From the NCBI GenBank assembly GCA_045539595.1, contig JAZQFQ010000074.1, positions 3,300-67,299 on the forward strand: DNA of 64,000 nucleotides, in the 5' to 3' direction. Below the pieces are notes generated by a model, which was not told the origin of the DNA, did no database searches, and saw nothing but the letters and a program-made list of their open reading frames with translations. Shown here one piece after another: positions 23,362 through 32,439 of this stretch. The position numbers and the translations under genes are program-made. Position 1 is the first letter of the stretch. Each line of letters begins with the position of its first letter. Source of the DNA: SIG701 sp045539595 (GTDB taxonomy: Bacteria; Bacillota; Clostridia; Oscillospirales; CAG-272).

Positions 23362-24477
23362 TTGATTATTGCATTGGAAGAAGCCAAGCTTGAATTAAAT
23401 AATTTCCGGGACCAGGTCAAGGAGTTGGGCAACGCCCTCCGCATCGATTCTTTGCGGGAGCAGGCCATGACGCTGGAGGAGAAATCCCAGTCCCCCGATT
23501 TCTGGAACGACCAGGAGAAATCCACCAAATCCCTGCAGACGCTGAAGCAGCTGAAGGATAAGATCGAACGCTATGAGAATCTGTGCACTAAGCTGGACGA
23601 CACGATTACGATGGCTGAATTAGCCATCGAGGAGAACGACGAATCTCTGACAGAGGAGATTCTCTCGGATGTGGCCGCCATCAAGGCGGAGGAGGAGAAG
23701 CAGCGCATTGAGATCCTGCTCAGCGGTCCTTACGACAAGAACAACGCCATCCTCTCCTTCCATCCCGGTGCGGGCGGAACGGAGGCACAGGACTGGGCCC
23801 AGATGCTGTACCGCATGTACATGCGCTGGGGCGAATCCCACGGTTACAACGTGAAGTTGGTGGACTGGCTGGAAGGCGACGAGGCGGGCATCAAATCCGC
23901 CACGCTGATTATCGAAGGCATGAACGCCTACGGATTCCTCAAGAGTGAGCACGGCGTACACCGTCTGGTGCGCGTATCCCCCTTTGACTCCTCCGGACGC
24001 CGCCATACCTCCTTCTCGTCCGTGGAGGTTATGCCCGAATTCAACGACGACGACAACTCCATCACGCTCCGCGATGAGGATTTGGAGATCACGGCTCACC
24101 GTTCCAGCGGCGCCGGCGGTCAGCACATCAACAAGACCGACTCCGCCATCCGCATCGTGCATATCCCCACCGGTATCGTGGTGGGCTGTCAGACCGAGCG
24201 TAGCCAGCTCCAGAACAAAGAAACCGCTTTGAAGATGCTGAAATCCAAGCTGATGGAGATCAAGGAGCGGGAGAAGTTGGAACGCATCGAGGATATCCAG
24301 GGAACCAAGGTGAACATCGAGTGGGGTTCCCAGATCCGCTCTTATGTATTTATGCCCTACACCCTGGCGAAGGACACCCGTACCGGCTATGAAATCGCCG
24401 ACATCCAGGCGGTTATGGACGGGGAGATCGACGGATTCATCAACGCCTATCTGAAGAAGATGTCCGCCGCCGAATAA
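23362..24477 (+). CDS. prfB: Peptide chain release factor 2, no programmed frameshift
   Basis: 371 residues from TTG at 23362. GGAGG lies 6 bases upstream of this TTG, whereas an ATG at 23329 has no ribosome binding site. The stop-codon-recognition tripeptide SPF (RVSPFDSSGRRH) marks RF2, and the catalytic GGQ is in SSGAGGQHINKTDSA. RF2 genes in most bacteria need a +1 frameshift near codon 25; here the frame is continuous through FRDQVKELGNALRIDSLREQ, so autoregulation by frameshifting is absent. Terminates translation at UAA and UGA. Confidence 0.93.
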   Translation: MIIALEEAKLELNNFRDQVKELGNALRIDSLREQAMTLEEKSQSPDFWNDQEKSTKSLQTLKQLKDKIERYENLCTKLDDTITMAELAIEENDESLTEEILSDVAAIKAEEEKQRIEILLSGPYDKNNAILSFHPGAGGTEAQDWAQMLYRMYMRWGESHGYNVKLVDWLEGDEAGIKSATLIIEGMNAYGFLKSEHGVHRLVRVSPFDSSGRRHTSFSSVEVMPEFNDDDNSITLRDEDLEITAHRSSGAGGQHINKTDSAIRIVHIPTGIVVGCQTERSQLQNKETALKMLKSKLMEIKEREKLERIEDIQGTKVNIEWGSQIRSYVFMPYTLAKDTRTGYEIADIQAVMDGEIDGFINAYLKKMSAAE

Positions 24478-24498
24478 TTCTCACAGGAGGCGATTTCC

Positions 24499-25269
24499 AT
24501 GATCAAAGAAACGTCCCGGCAAGTCGCCTCAACGGTTTTTGAGGGGATGACTTCCCTGTCCGCTGTTATCGAATCTGCTCTGTCGGGCAAGAACGACCGG
24601 CGGATCACGGAAGTGCTGTTTGACAAAAGCAAGGCGCAATCCAAGGCGAAGGAGATCGCCTACCTGCGCCGGATGGCCGAAAAACTGGATTTTACGGTGA
24701 CGGAAGCCGATGCCTCGGAGATTGACGCTCTGGCCACGGGCAATTCCCACGGAGGCATCATTGCACGGTGCACGGAGCGGACGATTCCCACGCTGACGTC
24801 GGAATCCCTGCCCGAGGCGGGATTTGTTACGATGATTGAGGGGATTGAGGATCCCTACAATTTCGGATATGCCCTGCGCTCCATCTACGCCGCAGGTGCC
24901 GATGCCGTGATTCTCACGCCGCGCAATTGGATGAGTGCCGCCGGTGTGGTGTGCCGTTCTTCCGCCGGGGCGTCGGAGTTGCTTCCCCTGTTTGTGAGCG
25001 AACCGGCCGATGCCGTACATATAGCGAAATCCGCCGGATACAAAGTGGTCTGTGCCGGCATCCGGGATTCCGTATCCGCCTTTGACGCGGATCTCACCCG
25101 ACCGATCTTTTTGATCGTGGGCGGCGAAAAGCGAGGCATTTCCCGTGCCGTGCTGGATCTGGCCGATGAAGTGGTACGCCTGGACTACGGACGCCCTTTT
25201 CGCGGATCTCTGTCCGCCGCGTCCGCCGCATCCATATTGGCATATGAGGTGCTGCGGCAAAATCGATAA
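24499..25269 (+). CDS. SpoU/TrmH-family RNA 2'-O-methyltransferase
   Basis: 256 residues. N-terminal substrate-binding domain (1-100), then the SPOUT fold: motif 1 EGIEDPYNFGYALRSIYAAGAD, motif 2 IFLIVGGEKRGISRAVLDLAD and motif 3 SLSAASAASILAYEVL, which form the trefoil knot binding S-adenosylmethionine. Methylates a ribose in rRNA or tRNA; the target nucleotide is not predictable. Begins 21 bases after prfB with GGAGG in the gap, so the two genes are probably co-transcribed. Confidence 0.88.
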   Translation: MIKETSRQVASTVFEGMTSLSAVIESALSGKNDRRITEVLFDKSKAQSKAKEIAYLRRMAEKLDFTVTEADASEIDALATGNSHGGIIARCTERTIPTLTSESLPEAGFVTMIEGIEDPYNFGYALRSIYAAGADAVILTPRNWMSAAGVVCRSSAGASELLPLFVSEPADAVHIAKSAGYKVVCAGIRDSVSAFDADLTRPIFLIVGGEKRGISRAVLDLADEVVRLDYGRPFRGSLSAASAASILAYEVLRQNR

Positions 25270-25273
25270 AAAT

Positions 25274-25303
25274 AACCGGTCGCTCGTTTGAGCGGCCGGT
25301 TTT
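25274..25303. terminator. Terminator between the methyltransferase and a convergent gene
   Basis: Stem AACCGGTCGCTC / GAGCGGCCGGTT (one G-U) with loop GTTT, T-rich on the right and A-rich on the left. Confidence 0.8.
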
Positions 25304-25308
25304 GTTAT

Positions 25309-25719
25309 TCACTTATTGAACCCATACATTTCAGACGCAAGGCTTTTGTCTCTGGTATAATATGCGCTGTTGAAGTAAATGTACAACGTATCGGGATCAT
25401 TGGCAAGCAGCCATGCCGGTTCCATTTGAGCGTCTTTGTACGGAACTCCTTCTTGATTGACAAAAACCACATACACCTCACCCTTAACAAATCCTTCGTC
25501 ATGATCATCCGACAACGGAGCCTGATCCATCAAATAATAATCCACGCCATGGTATGTGATATGATCGTACAACAAATACTGCCTTACTATACTGTACGGG
25601 AGGATTTCCGCCATAATGTCGGGGCGAATAAGCGTAATTCCTGGTATTCCGACCAGCAGAACAACACACAAAATAATCGCAACGATCACGATGTTTCTTC
25701 TCGCAGGGGATTTTTTCAT
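25309..25719 (-). CDS. Hypothetical membrane-anchored protein
   Basis: 136 residues. Basic N-terminus followed by one hydrophobic segment (IVIVAIILCVVLLVGIPGI, residues 10-28), then a soluble, acidic, Tyr-rich domain that would face outside. AGGTG precedes the ATG by 8 bases. No family recognised. Surrounded by repeat DNA upstream and a terminator downstream, so a single-gene unit. Base composition is lower in GC than the flanking core genes, which may indicate a young or acquired gene. Confidence 0.65.
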   Translation of the reverse strand: MKKSPARRNIVIVAIILCVVLLVGIPGITLIRPDIMAEILPYSIVRQYLLYDHITYHGVDYYLMDQAPLSDDHDEGFVKGEVYVVFVNQEGVPYKDAQMEPAWLLANDPDTLYIYFNSAYYTRDKSLASEMYGFNK

Positions 25720-25787
25720 ACGGATTCACCTCGATAAAAATGTTCTGTACTGTCAGTATACCATACAAATATCTACTTAGCAATACA

Positions 25788-25926
25788 TCAAGGCTTCTCC
25801 TTGAGGAGAAGCTGTCACCGTAAGTGACTAATGAGGTGTTACTGGGTACAAACTGTGTTATTTTTTCCACCTCATCCGTCACGGCGATGCCGTGCCACCT
25901 TCCCCTCAAGGGGAAGGCTTGAGTTA
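25788..25926. repeat. MITE-like palindromic repeat element
   Basis: Two diverged copies of one ~50-bp unit in inverted orientation around an A/T-rich centre. The left unit has a hairpin around CTTCTCCTTGAGGAGAAG, a second hairpin GTCACCGTAAGTGAC and the end block ATGAGGTG. The right unit, as reverse complement, has CCTTCCCCTTGAGGGGAAGG, CACGG...CCGTG and GATGAGGTGG. The outer ends are CAAGGCTT and AAGGCTTG. A further degenerate fragment lies at 25958-25976. From memory, similar hairpin repeats are scattered between genes in many Clostridia. No ORF inside is credible. Confidence 0.75.
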
Positions 25927-26058
25927 GGCAGTTACCACATCGGTGGTAGTAGGGCAATTACCGCAAGTGACGGATCATTCAACGAACCTATAGGCTCAGC
26001 GTGTGAAATGCCCCAAGGGGACAATCGCAAGCCACCGGCACGGCTGGGGTTATTTTAC

Positions 26059-26087
26059 TTGCAAATGGGTGCGGGATGTGGTAAAAT
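26059..26087 (+). promoter_or_regulatory. Promoter of the membrane protein at 26174
   Basis: TTGCAA, 17 bases, TAAAAT, about 87 bases before the ATG. Confidence 0.55.
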
Positions 26088-26173
26088 GAGAGTGTAAGTG
26101 TATACCTCGCTCTATGAGCATGAGTCGACACATCAATTCCAGTTAACACAAATGACAGTTTAGGAGAATGAGT

Positions 26174-26938
26174 ATGAAGAATGCCAAATATGTTTTGCTG
26201 CCGCTATTGGTTGCTCTTATCGTTTCCTTGTCTGTTTTGGATGTATTGGCTGCCGGCACAGGCCTGGTTATGGAGGAATTTCCTCAGGAAAAGCTGGAGC
26301 ATGCGATAAAAGTCACCAATTTGTCTCTTCTGTTAACTGAGCCGCAGAGAACTTCCATTGACTGTTTTGATGTAAGGGAAGATCACACACTTGCAGTGGG
26401 ATATTCGGTAGTCTTCCCCGATCTTTGGCACGCAGTCATATGTGTGTATTCGCCGGACGGTGTATTCCAATACGGATACGAATTTTTCACATCCGGAGCA
26501 TACAAAGTTGAGTGGGCAGAAGATAATTTGCTCATATACAAAGTGCGAGGTGATTCTGCATATGAGGTTACGCCAAAAGGAGAAATCGTTTCGGTAACTA
26601 CAATCGCCTCCACCGAGGAAAACCGGGAGTATTGGCGTAAATCCGTAGAATCCCGCAAGAGAACCGTAGGAGATACAATATATCGTCTCAAAAATGATAT
26701 GGGACCTGTATTGAATTTCTTGGCATCTTCCTATTCTCAAGTGGTTCGTATAGACAGCGATGGGGAAACGGTATATCTCATAGATAACAGCTCACAGCAA
26801 TTGGTAAAATACATAATTGGCATTACTCTAATCTTACTTTTTTGGACAATTGTCATAACTGGTCTTATAGTAGAGCTTTTGAAAGGACGCAAAAAGTATC
26901 TTTCCGAACAGCAAAAAAACGAGTGTTCGAACTCATAA
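26174..26938 (+). CDS. Hypothetical protein with signal peptide and C-terminal membrane segment
   Basis: 254 residues. N-terminal signal-like hydrophobic stretch (residues 5-27), an extracytoplasmic beta-rich part with an SPDGVFQYGYEF pattern like a YjgB/WD-type repeat, then one strong membrane segment near 216-236 (YIIGITLILLFWTIVITGLIV) and a short basic cytosolic tail. The ATG at 26174 is preferred to one at 26168 because AGGAG is 7 bases upstream of it. No family recognised. Confidence 0.7.
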   Translation: MKNAKYVLLPLLVALIVSLSVLDVLAAGTGLVMEEFPQEKLEHAIKVTNLSLLLTEPQRTSIDCFDVREDHTLAVGYSVVFPDLWHAVICVYSPDGVFQYGYEFFTSGAYKVEWAEDNLLIYKVRGDSAYEVTPKGEIVSVTTIASTEENREYWRKSVESRKRTVGDTIYRLKNDMGPVLNFLASSYSQVVRIDSDGETVYLIDNSSQQLVKYIIGITLILLFWTIVITGLIVELLKGRKKYLSEQQKNECSNS

Positions 26939-26965
26939 AAAATAACATTTTGGGTTCCACACACT

Positions 26966-26995
26966 AAAAGGCTGTCGCAAAAGCGACAGCCTTTT
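26966..26995. terminator. Bidirectional terminator
   Basis: Perfect 13-bp stem AAAAGGCTGTCGC / GCGACAGCCTTTT with loop AAAA, between convergent genes ending at 26938 and 27007. Confidence 0.9.
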
Positions 26996-27006
26996 AGTTT
27001 CACTTA

Positions 27007-28671
27007 TCAGCCAAGGGTGCAGCCAGCGTTGAACTGGATCTTGCCCTGGTAGTTCTTGATCATACCGGTTACGGTAATGGTATCGCCAACCTTCAGATCG
27101 GCCGCACCTTCGCCCTTCAGGCGGAAGCACTGAATCGGCTGCTCGGCGTTATCGGCAACCTGGATGGTCACGGTAATGTTGCCGTACTGCTCGCTCCACT
27201 CGGTATCGATGGAAGTGATCACACCGGTGAGAGTTGCAGTGTAAGGCAGGGATGCGCCGTCCGTCAGAGCGTAAGCGGCGGCTACGATCTCCTGCGGATC
27301 CTCAGGTGCTACGGGAGCGGGTGCTTCGCCGGCGGCGGTTGCTTCCAGCACGCAGCCTGCATCGAATTCGTATGTACCCTTGTAGTTCTTCAGCTTACCG
27401 GTTGCGGTGATGGTATCGCCAATCTTCAGAGCCTCAGCGCCCTCGCCCTTCAGGCGGTAGCACTGGATCTTATAGTCCTCAAGACCGGCCACAACGATGG
27501 TAACGGTGATGTTCTTATAGTCTGCGCTGTAGGGAGTGTCGATGGATACGATGGTACCGGTGATGGTCTTCTCAGCATCCTGGGACTCCTGATCCTGCAG
27601 TTTGTATGCGGACAGAGCGTTCTTTACGCTGTGGTACATATCGTTGGGAACGAGCCGACAGCCTGCGTCGAACTCGATGGTGCCCTTGTAGTTCTTGATC
27701 TTACCGGCCACGGTGATCACGTCACCGGCCTTCAGATCCTTGGCACCGTCGCCAGTCAGGCGGTATGCCATAACGATCTTGTCCTCAACCTGCATATTCA
27801 CGGTGATGTTGCCGTACTGATCGCTCCAAGCGGTGGTGATCTCGGTAACGGTACCGGTCATAACAGCGGGATATGCCAGAGCATCGCCCTCGCCCAGGTT
27901 GAAGGCAGCCTTAACGAGTGCCTTCTGGTCTACAACTTCGGACTTAGCAACGAGAACGCAGCCTGCATCGAATTCGATGGTGCCCTTGTAGTTCTTGATC
28001 AGGCCCTCAACGGTGATCTCATCGCCAACAGCGAGAGTGTCAGCACCCTCACCGGCCAGGCGGTAGCACATGATGGGCTTGTCTTCCTTGCCGGCAACGG
28101 CAATGGTAACGGTGATGTTCTTATAATCGGCGCTCCAGGGAGTGTCGATGTTCACGATCTTACCGAACAGGCGGAAGGTGTTCTCGTTCTTCTCGCCGTC
28201 AGCCAGAGCGTAACCCATATCCACGATCTGCGCATAGGTCAGGCCATCTACGTTCAGGCCTGCGGGCAGGATGTGATTCCAGGAGTGGGTAGCGGTGTTT
28301 CCGTTTTCATCGGTGATGGTTGCGGTCAGGACGTAGGGAGTATCGGCCTCAGCGCCCTCATTTACGTTTACGGTAACCAGGCCGTCCTCAGCAACCTCGA
28401 TCTTAACGAGATCCTCGGACACGTCGGTGGTCCAAACAACGGTGTACACGGTATCGCCAACGGGAACCTTACCAACGCGCTGGAAGTCCTTGGCGGTGTT
28501 TTCAGCCGCTTTCTTATAAGCGGTCTTTACGTATGCGATCGCATTGTCCAGGCCGTTTTCAGCGGGCTCGACTACATCGGGGGTATCGTTGGGAGTGGTG
28601 GTTTCGTTGCAGCCTGCAAATACACACACGCTCATTGCCAGAAGCAAGAGGCAAGCAATCAATCGTTTCAT
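27007..28671 (-). CDS. Lipoprotein with four tandem OB-like repeats
   Basis: 554 residues. Lipidated Cys at 21 (VFAGC). Residues ~60-140 look like an Ig-type beta domain. Four ~85-residue repeats follow at about 153-242, 257-341, 356-443 and 467-554, each with the pattern G.I..I.T.WS..Y.NITVTI, (Q/M)CYRL.GEGA..L..GD.IT..G.IKNYKG..EFDAGC.L. Such short beta units resemble OB folds of the YhcR type. Repeats 1 and 3 are closer to each other, as are 2 and 4, so a two-unit block was duplicated. Last gene of the seven-gene operon, 18 bases after the nuclease gene. It may bind nucleic acid or sugar at the cell surface; function is inferred only. Confidence 0.75.
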   Translation of the reverse strand: MKRLIACLLLLAMSVCVFAGCNETTTPNDTPDVVEPAENGLDNAIAYVKTAYKKAAENTAKDFQRVGKVPVGDTVYTVVWTTDVSEDLVKIEVAEDGLVTVNVNEGAEADTPYVLTATITDENGNTATHSWNHILPAGLNVDGLTYAQIVDMGYALADGEKNENTFRLFGKIVNIDTPWSADYKNITVTIAVAGKEDKPIMCYRLAGEGADTLAVGDEITVEGLIKNYKGTIEFDAGCVLVAKSEVVDQKALVKAAFNLGEGDALAYPAVMTGTVTEITTAWSDQYGNITVNMQVEDKIVMAYRLTGDGAKDLKAGDVITVAGKIKNYKGTIEFDAGCRLVPNDMYHSVKNALSAYKLQDQESQDAEKTITGTIVSIDTPYSADYKNITVTIVVAGLEDYKIQCYRLKGEGAEALKIGDTITATGKLKNYKGTYEFDAGCVLEATAAGEAPAPVAPEDPQEIVAAAYALTDGASLPYTATLTGVITSIDTEWSEQYGNITVTIQVADNAEQPIQCFRLKGEGAADLKVGDTITVTGMIKNYQGKIQFNAGCTLG

Positions 28672-28689
28672 GATAAACTCCTTCTGATT

Positions 28690-30033
28690 TTAATTTATAA
28701 TGGTGATATTATCCATGGAAAATACTTTGATCTGATAGGTGCCGTCAAAGGTATCCACGATACCCTTCACGTCGATGGTTTTACCCAGATAGGCGTCTGC
28801 GGTGATGAGGGAGCCGTCCTCACCGCGGAATACGATGGTACGGACACTGACCGTAACGCCGTCCGCTTCGCAGGTGAGCGTCATGGCACCGTAGGAGGAG
28901 CTGTCCTCATTCTCCGTGGTATACACGTGTTTGACGGTGAGATTCTTCATCTCCACCGATGTGCCCAGAGCCATCTCTGCGTAGGGGGCTTCGGTGATGG
29001 ATTCCTCCCGCTCCACGCTGATTTTTCCGTTTACAAACGTATCGGGAGCGGTCAGCACGTAGGCAGGTGTATGGCCGTCACTGAGTTTCTGGATATTGCC
29101 GGGATCCTTCGGCTTGGTCTGACGGTAATTCAGTCCGGACACCTGATAGCTGTTGCCGGCTTCGTAGTACTGCACCGTACCGACGATGCGCACTTCGTTG
29201 CCGACGGTCAGCACATCCAGACCGCCGCCGTTCAGGCCATGGCCGTAATAGATATACATACCGTAAAACATATCCGTTTCGGCATCGTAATCCTCCACAT
29301 AGACACCCTGGGTGCCGCTGTTGGTGGTGACGATTCCGTTGAAGGCCACTTTGATGCCGTTGTACTCGGCGATGTTGGTGCGGAGCTCCTTGAGGGTCAG
29401 CTCCACGGCTTCGCCGTAGTAGAAATCGGGATCCTTTTGGCCGGAGTAGATATTGTATCCGTGCTCCTTCGCCTGCCGGTTGGCGGCAACGGCCGCCTCG
29501 CCGTAGATTCCGCTGGCGGCGGAGTTGGGCAACGCCAGACCGTTTTGCAGAATCTCGATATTCAGATTGCGGTAGTCCGGTGAGTCGGCGGTTTTGTACC
29601 ACACCCACACCAGATACCGGGATCCGGTGGAATCGGGATTCCACGTACTGTTCTCCGACTCGATGATGATCGAGGTGGCGGAGGACAGTTGTTCTCTTGT
29701 GAACTGGGCGGCTTTCTTGCCGTATTCCTCAATTTTGCCGGTGGATTCCGGGGTGTTGATGGCAAGGTATCTTCCCTTCAGCACACCGGATTCCATCACA
29801 TCTTCGGGAACGTAAAAGTGGGTGGTATCCCCATCCACATAGGATTTCACCGTTACCTCCAGCTTGGCGGTGGAGGTGGTCATATCCAGTTTGACGGAGG
29901 ACGCGTAGTCCCGCTCCTCGGTTTGGGCGGAGAAATCCGGATTCGCCGGCACATCCGGCCCACAGCCGGAAAGGCATCCGACGAGCAGGCACGCACTCAG
30001 TGCAAGGATCCAGCTTCTTTTAGCAGTTGCCAT
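28690..30033 (-). CDS. Thermonuclease-like (SNase domain) lipoprotein with OB-fold domains
   Basis: 447 residues. Signal peptide with LSGC and lipidated Cys at 24. Residues 57-205 match the staphylococcal nuclease fold: DGDT at 67-70 (calcium ligands), R88 and E96 in GRYLAINTPE, and R139 in SRYLVWVWYK, the equivalents of SNase R35, E43 and R87, so it should be active. Two OB-like domains follow (VAFNGIVTTNSGTQGVYVEDYD and LGKTIDVKGIVDTFDGTYQIKV). A secreted, membrane-tethered nuclease beside a complete ABC importer. The start at 30033 lacks a clear RBS and is 13 bases from the upstream stop codon, so coupling is assumed. Confidence 0.82.
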   Translation of the reverse strand: MATAKRSWILALSACLLVGCLSGCGPDVPANPDFSAQTEERDYASSVKLDMTTSTAKLEVTVKSYVDGDTTHFYVPEDVMESGVLKGRYLAINTPESTGKIEEYGKKAAQFTREQLSSATSIIIESENSTWNPDSTGSRYLVWVWYKTADSPDYRNLNIEILQNGLALPNSAASGIYGEAAVAANRQAKEHGYNIYSGQKDPDFYYGEAVELTLKELRTNIAEYNGIKVAFNGIVTTNSGTQGVYVEDYDAETDMFYGMYIYYGHGLNGGGLDVLTVGNEVRIVGTVQYYEAGNSYQVSGLNYRQTKPKDPGNIQKLSDGHTPAYVLTAPDTFVNGKISVEREESITEAPYAEMALGTSVEMKNLTVKHVYTTENEDSSSYGAMTLTCEADGVTVSVRTIVFRGEDGSLITADAYLGKTIDVKGIVDTFDGTYQIKVFSMDNITIIN

Positions 30034-30046
30034 AAATCGATTCAGA

Positions 30047-31471
30047 TCAGCTGTTGTATTCGCACTCTTCCACAGCGGCCTCAAAGGCAGCCTTGATCTG
30101 TGCATCCAGATCGGCACCGGTCATAGTCAGGCACTTGGTCAGAAGCGCACCAACCTGATCGCGGGCTGCGGAGGAACCGTTGAATGCGGGGGAGGTGTAG
30201 TAAGCATCCGCCTGCTCCAGACAAACCTTGGCAGACAGAGCGGCGATGTAGTTACCGCCGTTTGCCTTGGACAGGAAGTCAGCATAGCCTTCGTTCTCGG
30301 AAACGGATTTAATAACCGGAACGTAACCGGAAGCCATAGCAAATTCAGCCTGGAAGTCCACGTTGGTGGTCAGGTACTTGACAAACAGCCAGGATGCGAT
30401 TACTTCCTGAGGATTATCCTTCTTGAAGATACATACGCTGGGACCCTGGGAGATAACTTTCTTGTTCTCTGCATCCACCTGAGGAACGGTAGCGATGCCC
30501 ACATCGAAGGGATAGGATCCGTCGGAGTTGGCTGCGGGGCGCTGATAGGTAGCACCGGCGGAAGAACCGATAGACATATAGCTCTCCAGGCCGTTGGTAG
30601 AGGTGAACAGACCGGAGGTGTATGCGCCATACAGAGTCTGGGTGGTCAGGTATCCCTTGGCATACCAATCATTGAAACGCTTGATGAATTCATGGTTCTG
30701 CTCGTTATCAAACAGGAAATGGTCACCGGTGGCGCTGGTATAGGGAGACTTATACTGCTCGCACATGGTGATAAACCAGTTGGACTCGGAGTCATAGCCG
30801 AGAGGAATGGATTCGGGGTCGATCTCCTTGATCTTGGCACAAACGGCCTCCATCTCATCCCATGTGGTGGGAACGCTCAGATTGTGCGCATCAAAGAAGG
30901 TCTTGTTATAGTACAGTACCTCGGTGGACTTGGAGAAAGGCATGGTGTACATCAGGCCATCGCCAAAGCTGGTACCTTCGGTGTAGTAACCTTCGATGAA
31001 GTTGTCCTTCTGCTCGGCGGTCAGACCGATGATCTCGGTGGTGCCGTCAGCATGGGTAACGGTCAGCTGGCTCTCGATCAGATCGTCCAGCGTAGCCACG
31101 GCGTCTGCCAAATTGTACAGAGCCACGTGATCGGGATAGCAGTACGCGATGTTGGGCTGGCCGCCGACGGTGATTTCGGTCACGATGGTGTCACGGACAT
31201 CATCATAGCCGCCGCCGTTGACACTCTGCACATCGATATTGGGGAACATTGCCTCAAATTCGGCGATGTATGCCTCAAGAACGGTGGCCAGATTGGAGCC
31301 CATGGTGTTCATAAAGGTAATGGTAATAGGAGTTTCTGCGTCAAAACCGGTTTCCGGAACCTTGAAATTGACCTCGCCTTTGGTACCGGGAGTGGTGTTG
31401 CCGTTGCACGCTGCCAGCATAGTCATAGCCATGGCAACAAACAAAAGCATTGCGACAATTCTCTTCAACAT
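30047..31471 (-). CDS. ABC transporter extracellular solute-binding lipoprotein (family 1)
   Basis: 474 residues. MLAAC with lipidated Cys at 22, then a two-lobed family-1 binding protein: ITFMNTMGSNLATVLEAYIAEFEAMFPNIDV, VLYYNKTFFDAHNLSVPTTWDEMEAVCAKIKE and WLFVKYLTTNVDFQAEFAMASGYVPV are typical of UgpB/MalE-type sugar or glycerol-phosphate binders. The ligand is not predictable. AAGGA is 10 bases before the ATG at 31471. Follows the two permease genes in the same operon. Confidence 0.9.
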   Translation of the reverse strand: MLKRIVAMLLFVAMAMTMLAACNGNTTPGTKGEVNFKVPETGFDAETPITITFMNTMGSNLATVLEAYIAEFEAMFPNIDVQSVNGGGYDDVRDTIVTEITVGGQPNIAYCYPDHVALYNLADAVATLDDLIESQLTVTHADGTTEIIGLTAEQKDNFIEGYYTEGTSFGDGLMYTMPFSKSTEVLYYNKTFFDAHNLSVPTTWDEMEAVCAKIKEIDPESIPLGYDSESNWFITMCEQYKSPYTSATGDHFLFDNEQNHEFIKRFNDWYAKGYLTTQTLYGAYTSGLFTSTNGLESYMSIGSSAGATYQRPAANSDGSYPFDVGIATVPQVDAENKKVISQGPSVCIFKKDNPQEVIASWLFVKYLTTNVDFQAEFAMASGYVPVIKSVSENEGYADFLSKANGGNYIAALSAKVCLEQADAYYTSPAFNGSSAARDQVGALLTKCLTMTGADLDAQIKAAFEAAVEECEYNS

Positions 31472-31534
31472 AAGTGGAATTTCCTTTCTGACTTTATATT
31501 GTTTTATGTTACAGGCAGATTGCACCGCTGCCTA

Positions 31535-32428
31535 TTAACCTTTGATACCGCTGCGGCTGACGCCGGCCATGATGTATTTCCTAAGGAAAATAAACACCAG
31601 AAACAGCGGGGCGGACACGATGGCCACGGCGGCCATCTGCACGGGATAATTGACATCACCGGTGGTATCGGTGAAGGCATTGCGCAGACCGTTTGTGATC
31701 ATACTGTGGGCGGCATCGTTGGCCACCAGCCGCGGCCACATGTACGAGTTCCACGCGCCCATCATTTTCAGGATGGTGATGGAGATCAGCGTGGGCAGGG
31801 ACAGGGGCACCATGACCTTCCACAGGTATTTGAAATCCGTGGTTCCATCCACCTTGGCGGCCAGATACAACTCATTGGGAATCTGCATGAAGTTCTGCCG
31901 CAAGAGGAATATGTAGAACACACTGACCAAAAACGGAACGATCAATACCGTATAGGTATTCCGCCAGCCGAACTCGGTGACCGTGACGAAGTTGGTGATG
32001 GTAAACAGCTCACCGGGGATCATCATCGTGGCAAGCAGTCCGGAAAACAGAAGTTCCTTGCCCTTGAACTCCAGACGGGCAAAGGCGAAAGCGGACAGCA
32101 CCGTGATGATCAAAGAAAGCAGCGTAGAGGAAACACCGACGATCATGGTGTTCAGAAACAGTCTGCCCAGGCTGGCCGTGGTAAATGCATCGGCGTAGTT
32201 GGAGAACATGATCGTCCGGGGGAAGAATGTGGGCTGGCTCAGTCGGTACTCGTCCAATGTTTTCAGGGAGGAGATAATCATCCAATAAAAGGGGAACAGC
32301 ACCACAATAGCCATGGCGATCAGGAACGCATACACCAGAATGCGCACGGCGATCTGGGTAACACGCTGGGTGGAGGTAGTTTTCTGCAGATCTCTTTCCT
32401 GCATCACTGTCATAGTTTTCGTAGACAT
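31535..32428 (-). CDS. Carbohydrate ABC transporter permease (MalG/UgpE type)
   Basis: 297 residues, six membrane segments. The EAA loop AAKVDGTTDFKYLWKVMVPLSLPTLI is that of MalG-type permeases, and the C-terminal RKYIMAGVSRSGIKG tail is the usual end. The start at 32428 has GAGGAGG upstream; a 5-codon extension is rejected. Pairs with the upstream permease to form the channel of the importer. Confidence 0.92.
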   Translation of the reverse strand: MSTKTMTVMQERDLQKTTSTQRVTQIAVRILVYAFLIAMAIVVLFPFYWMIISSLKTLDEYRLSQPTFFPRTIMFSNYADAFTTASLGRLFLNTMIVGVSSTLLSLIITVLSAFAFARLEFKGKELLFSGLLATMMIPGELFTITNFVTVTEFGWRNTYTVLIVPFLVSVFYIFLLRQNFMQIPNELYLAAKVDGTTDFKYLWKVMVPLSLPTLISITILKMMGAWNSYMWPRLVANDAAHSMITNGLRNAFTDTTGDVNYPVQMAAVAIVSAPLFLVFIFLRKYIMAGVSRSGIKG

Positions 32429-32439
32429 ACAGCACCTCC

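Noticed and set aside
25831..26097. 88-codon ORF across the palindromic repeat
   Set aside because: Most of it is repeat sequence with hairpins; no RBS; the real downstream gene begins at 26174.
27631..29583. 650-codon plus-strand ORF opposite the lipoprotein genes
   Set aside because: Shadow produced by the repetitive OB-repeat gene; no start signal.
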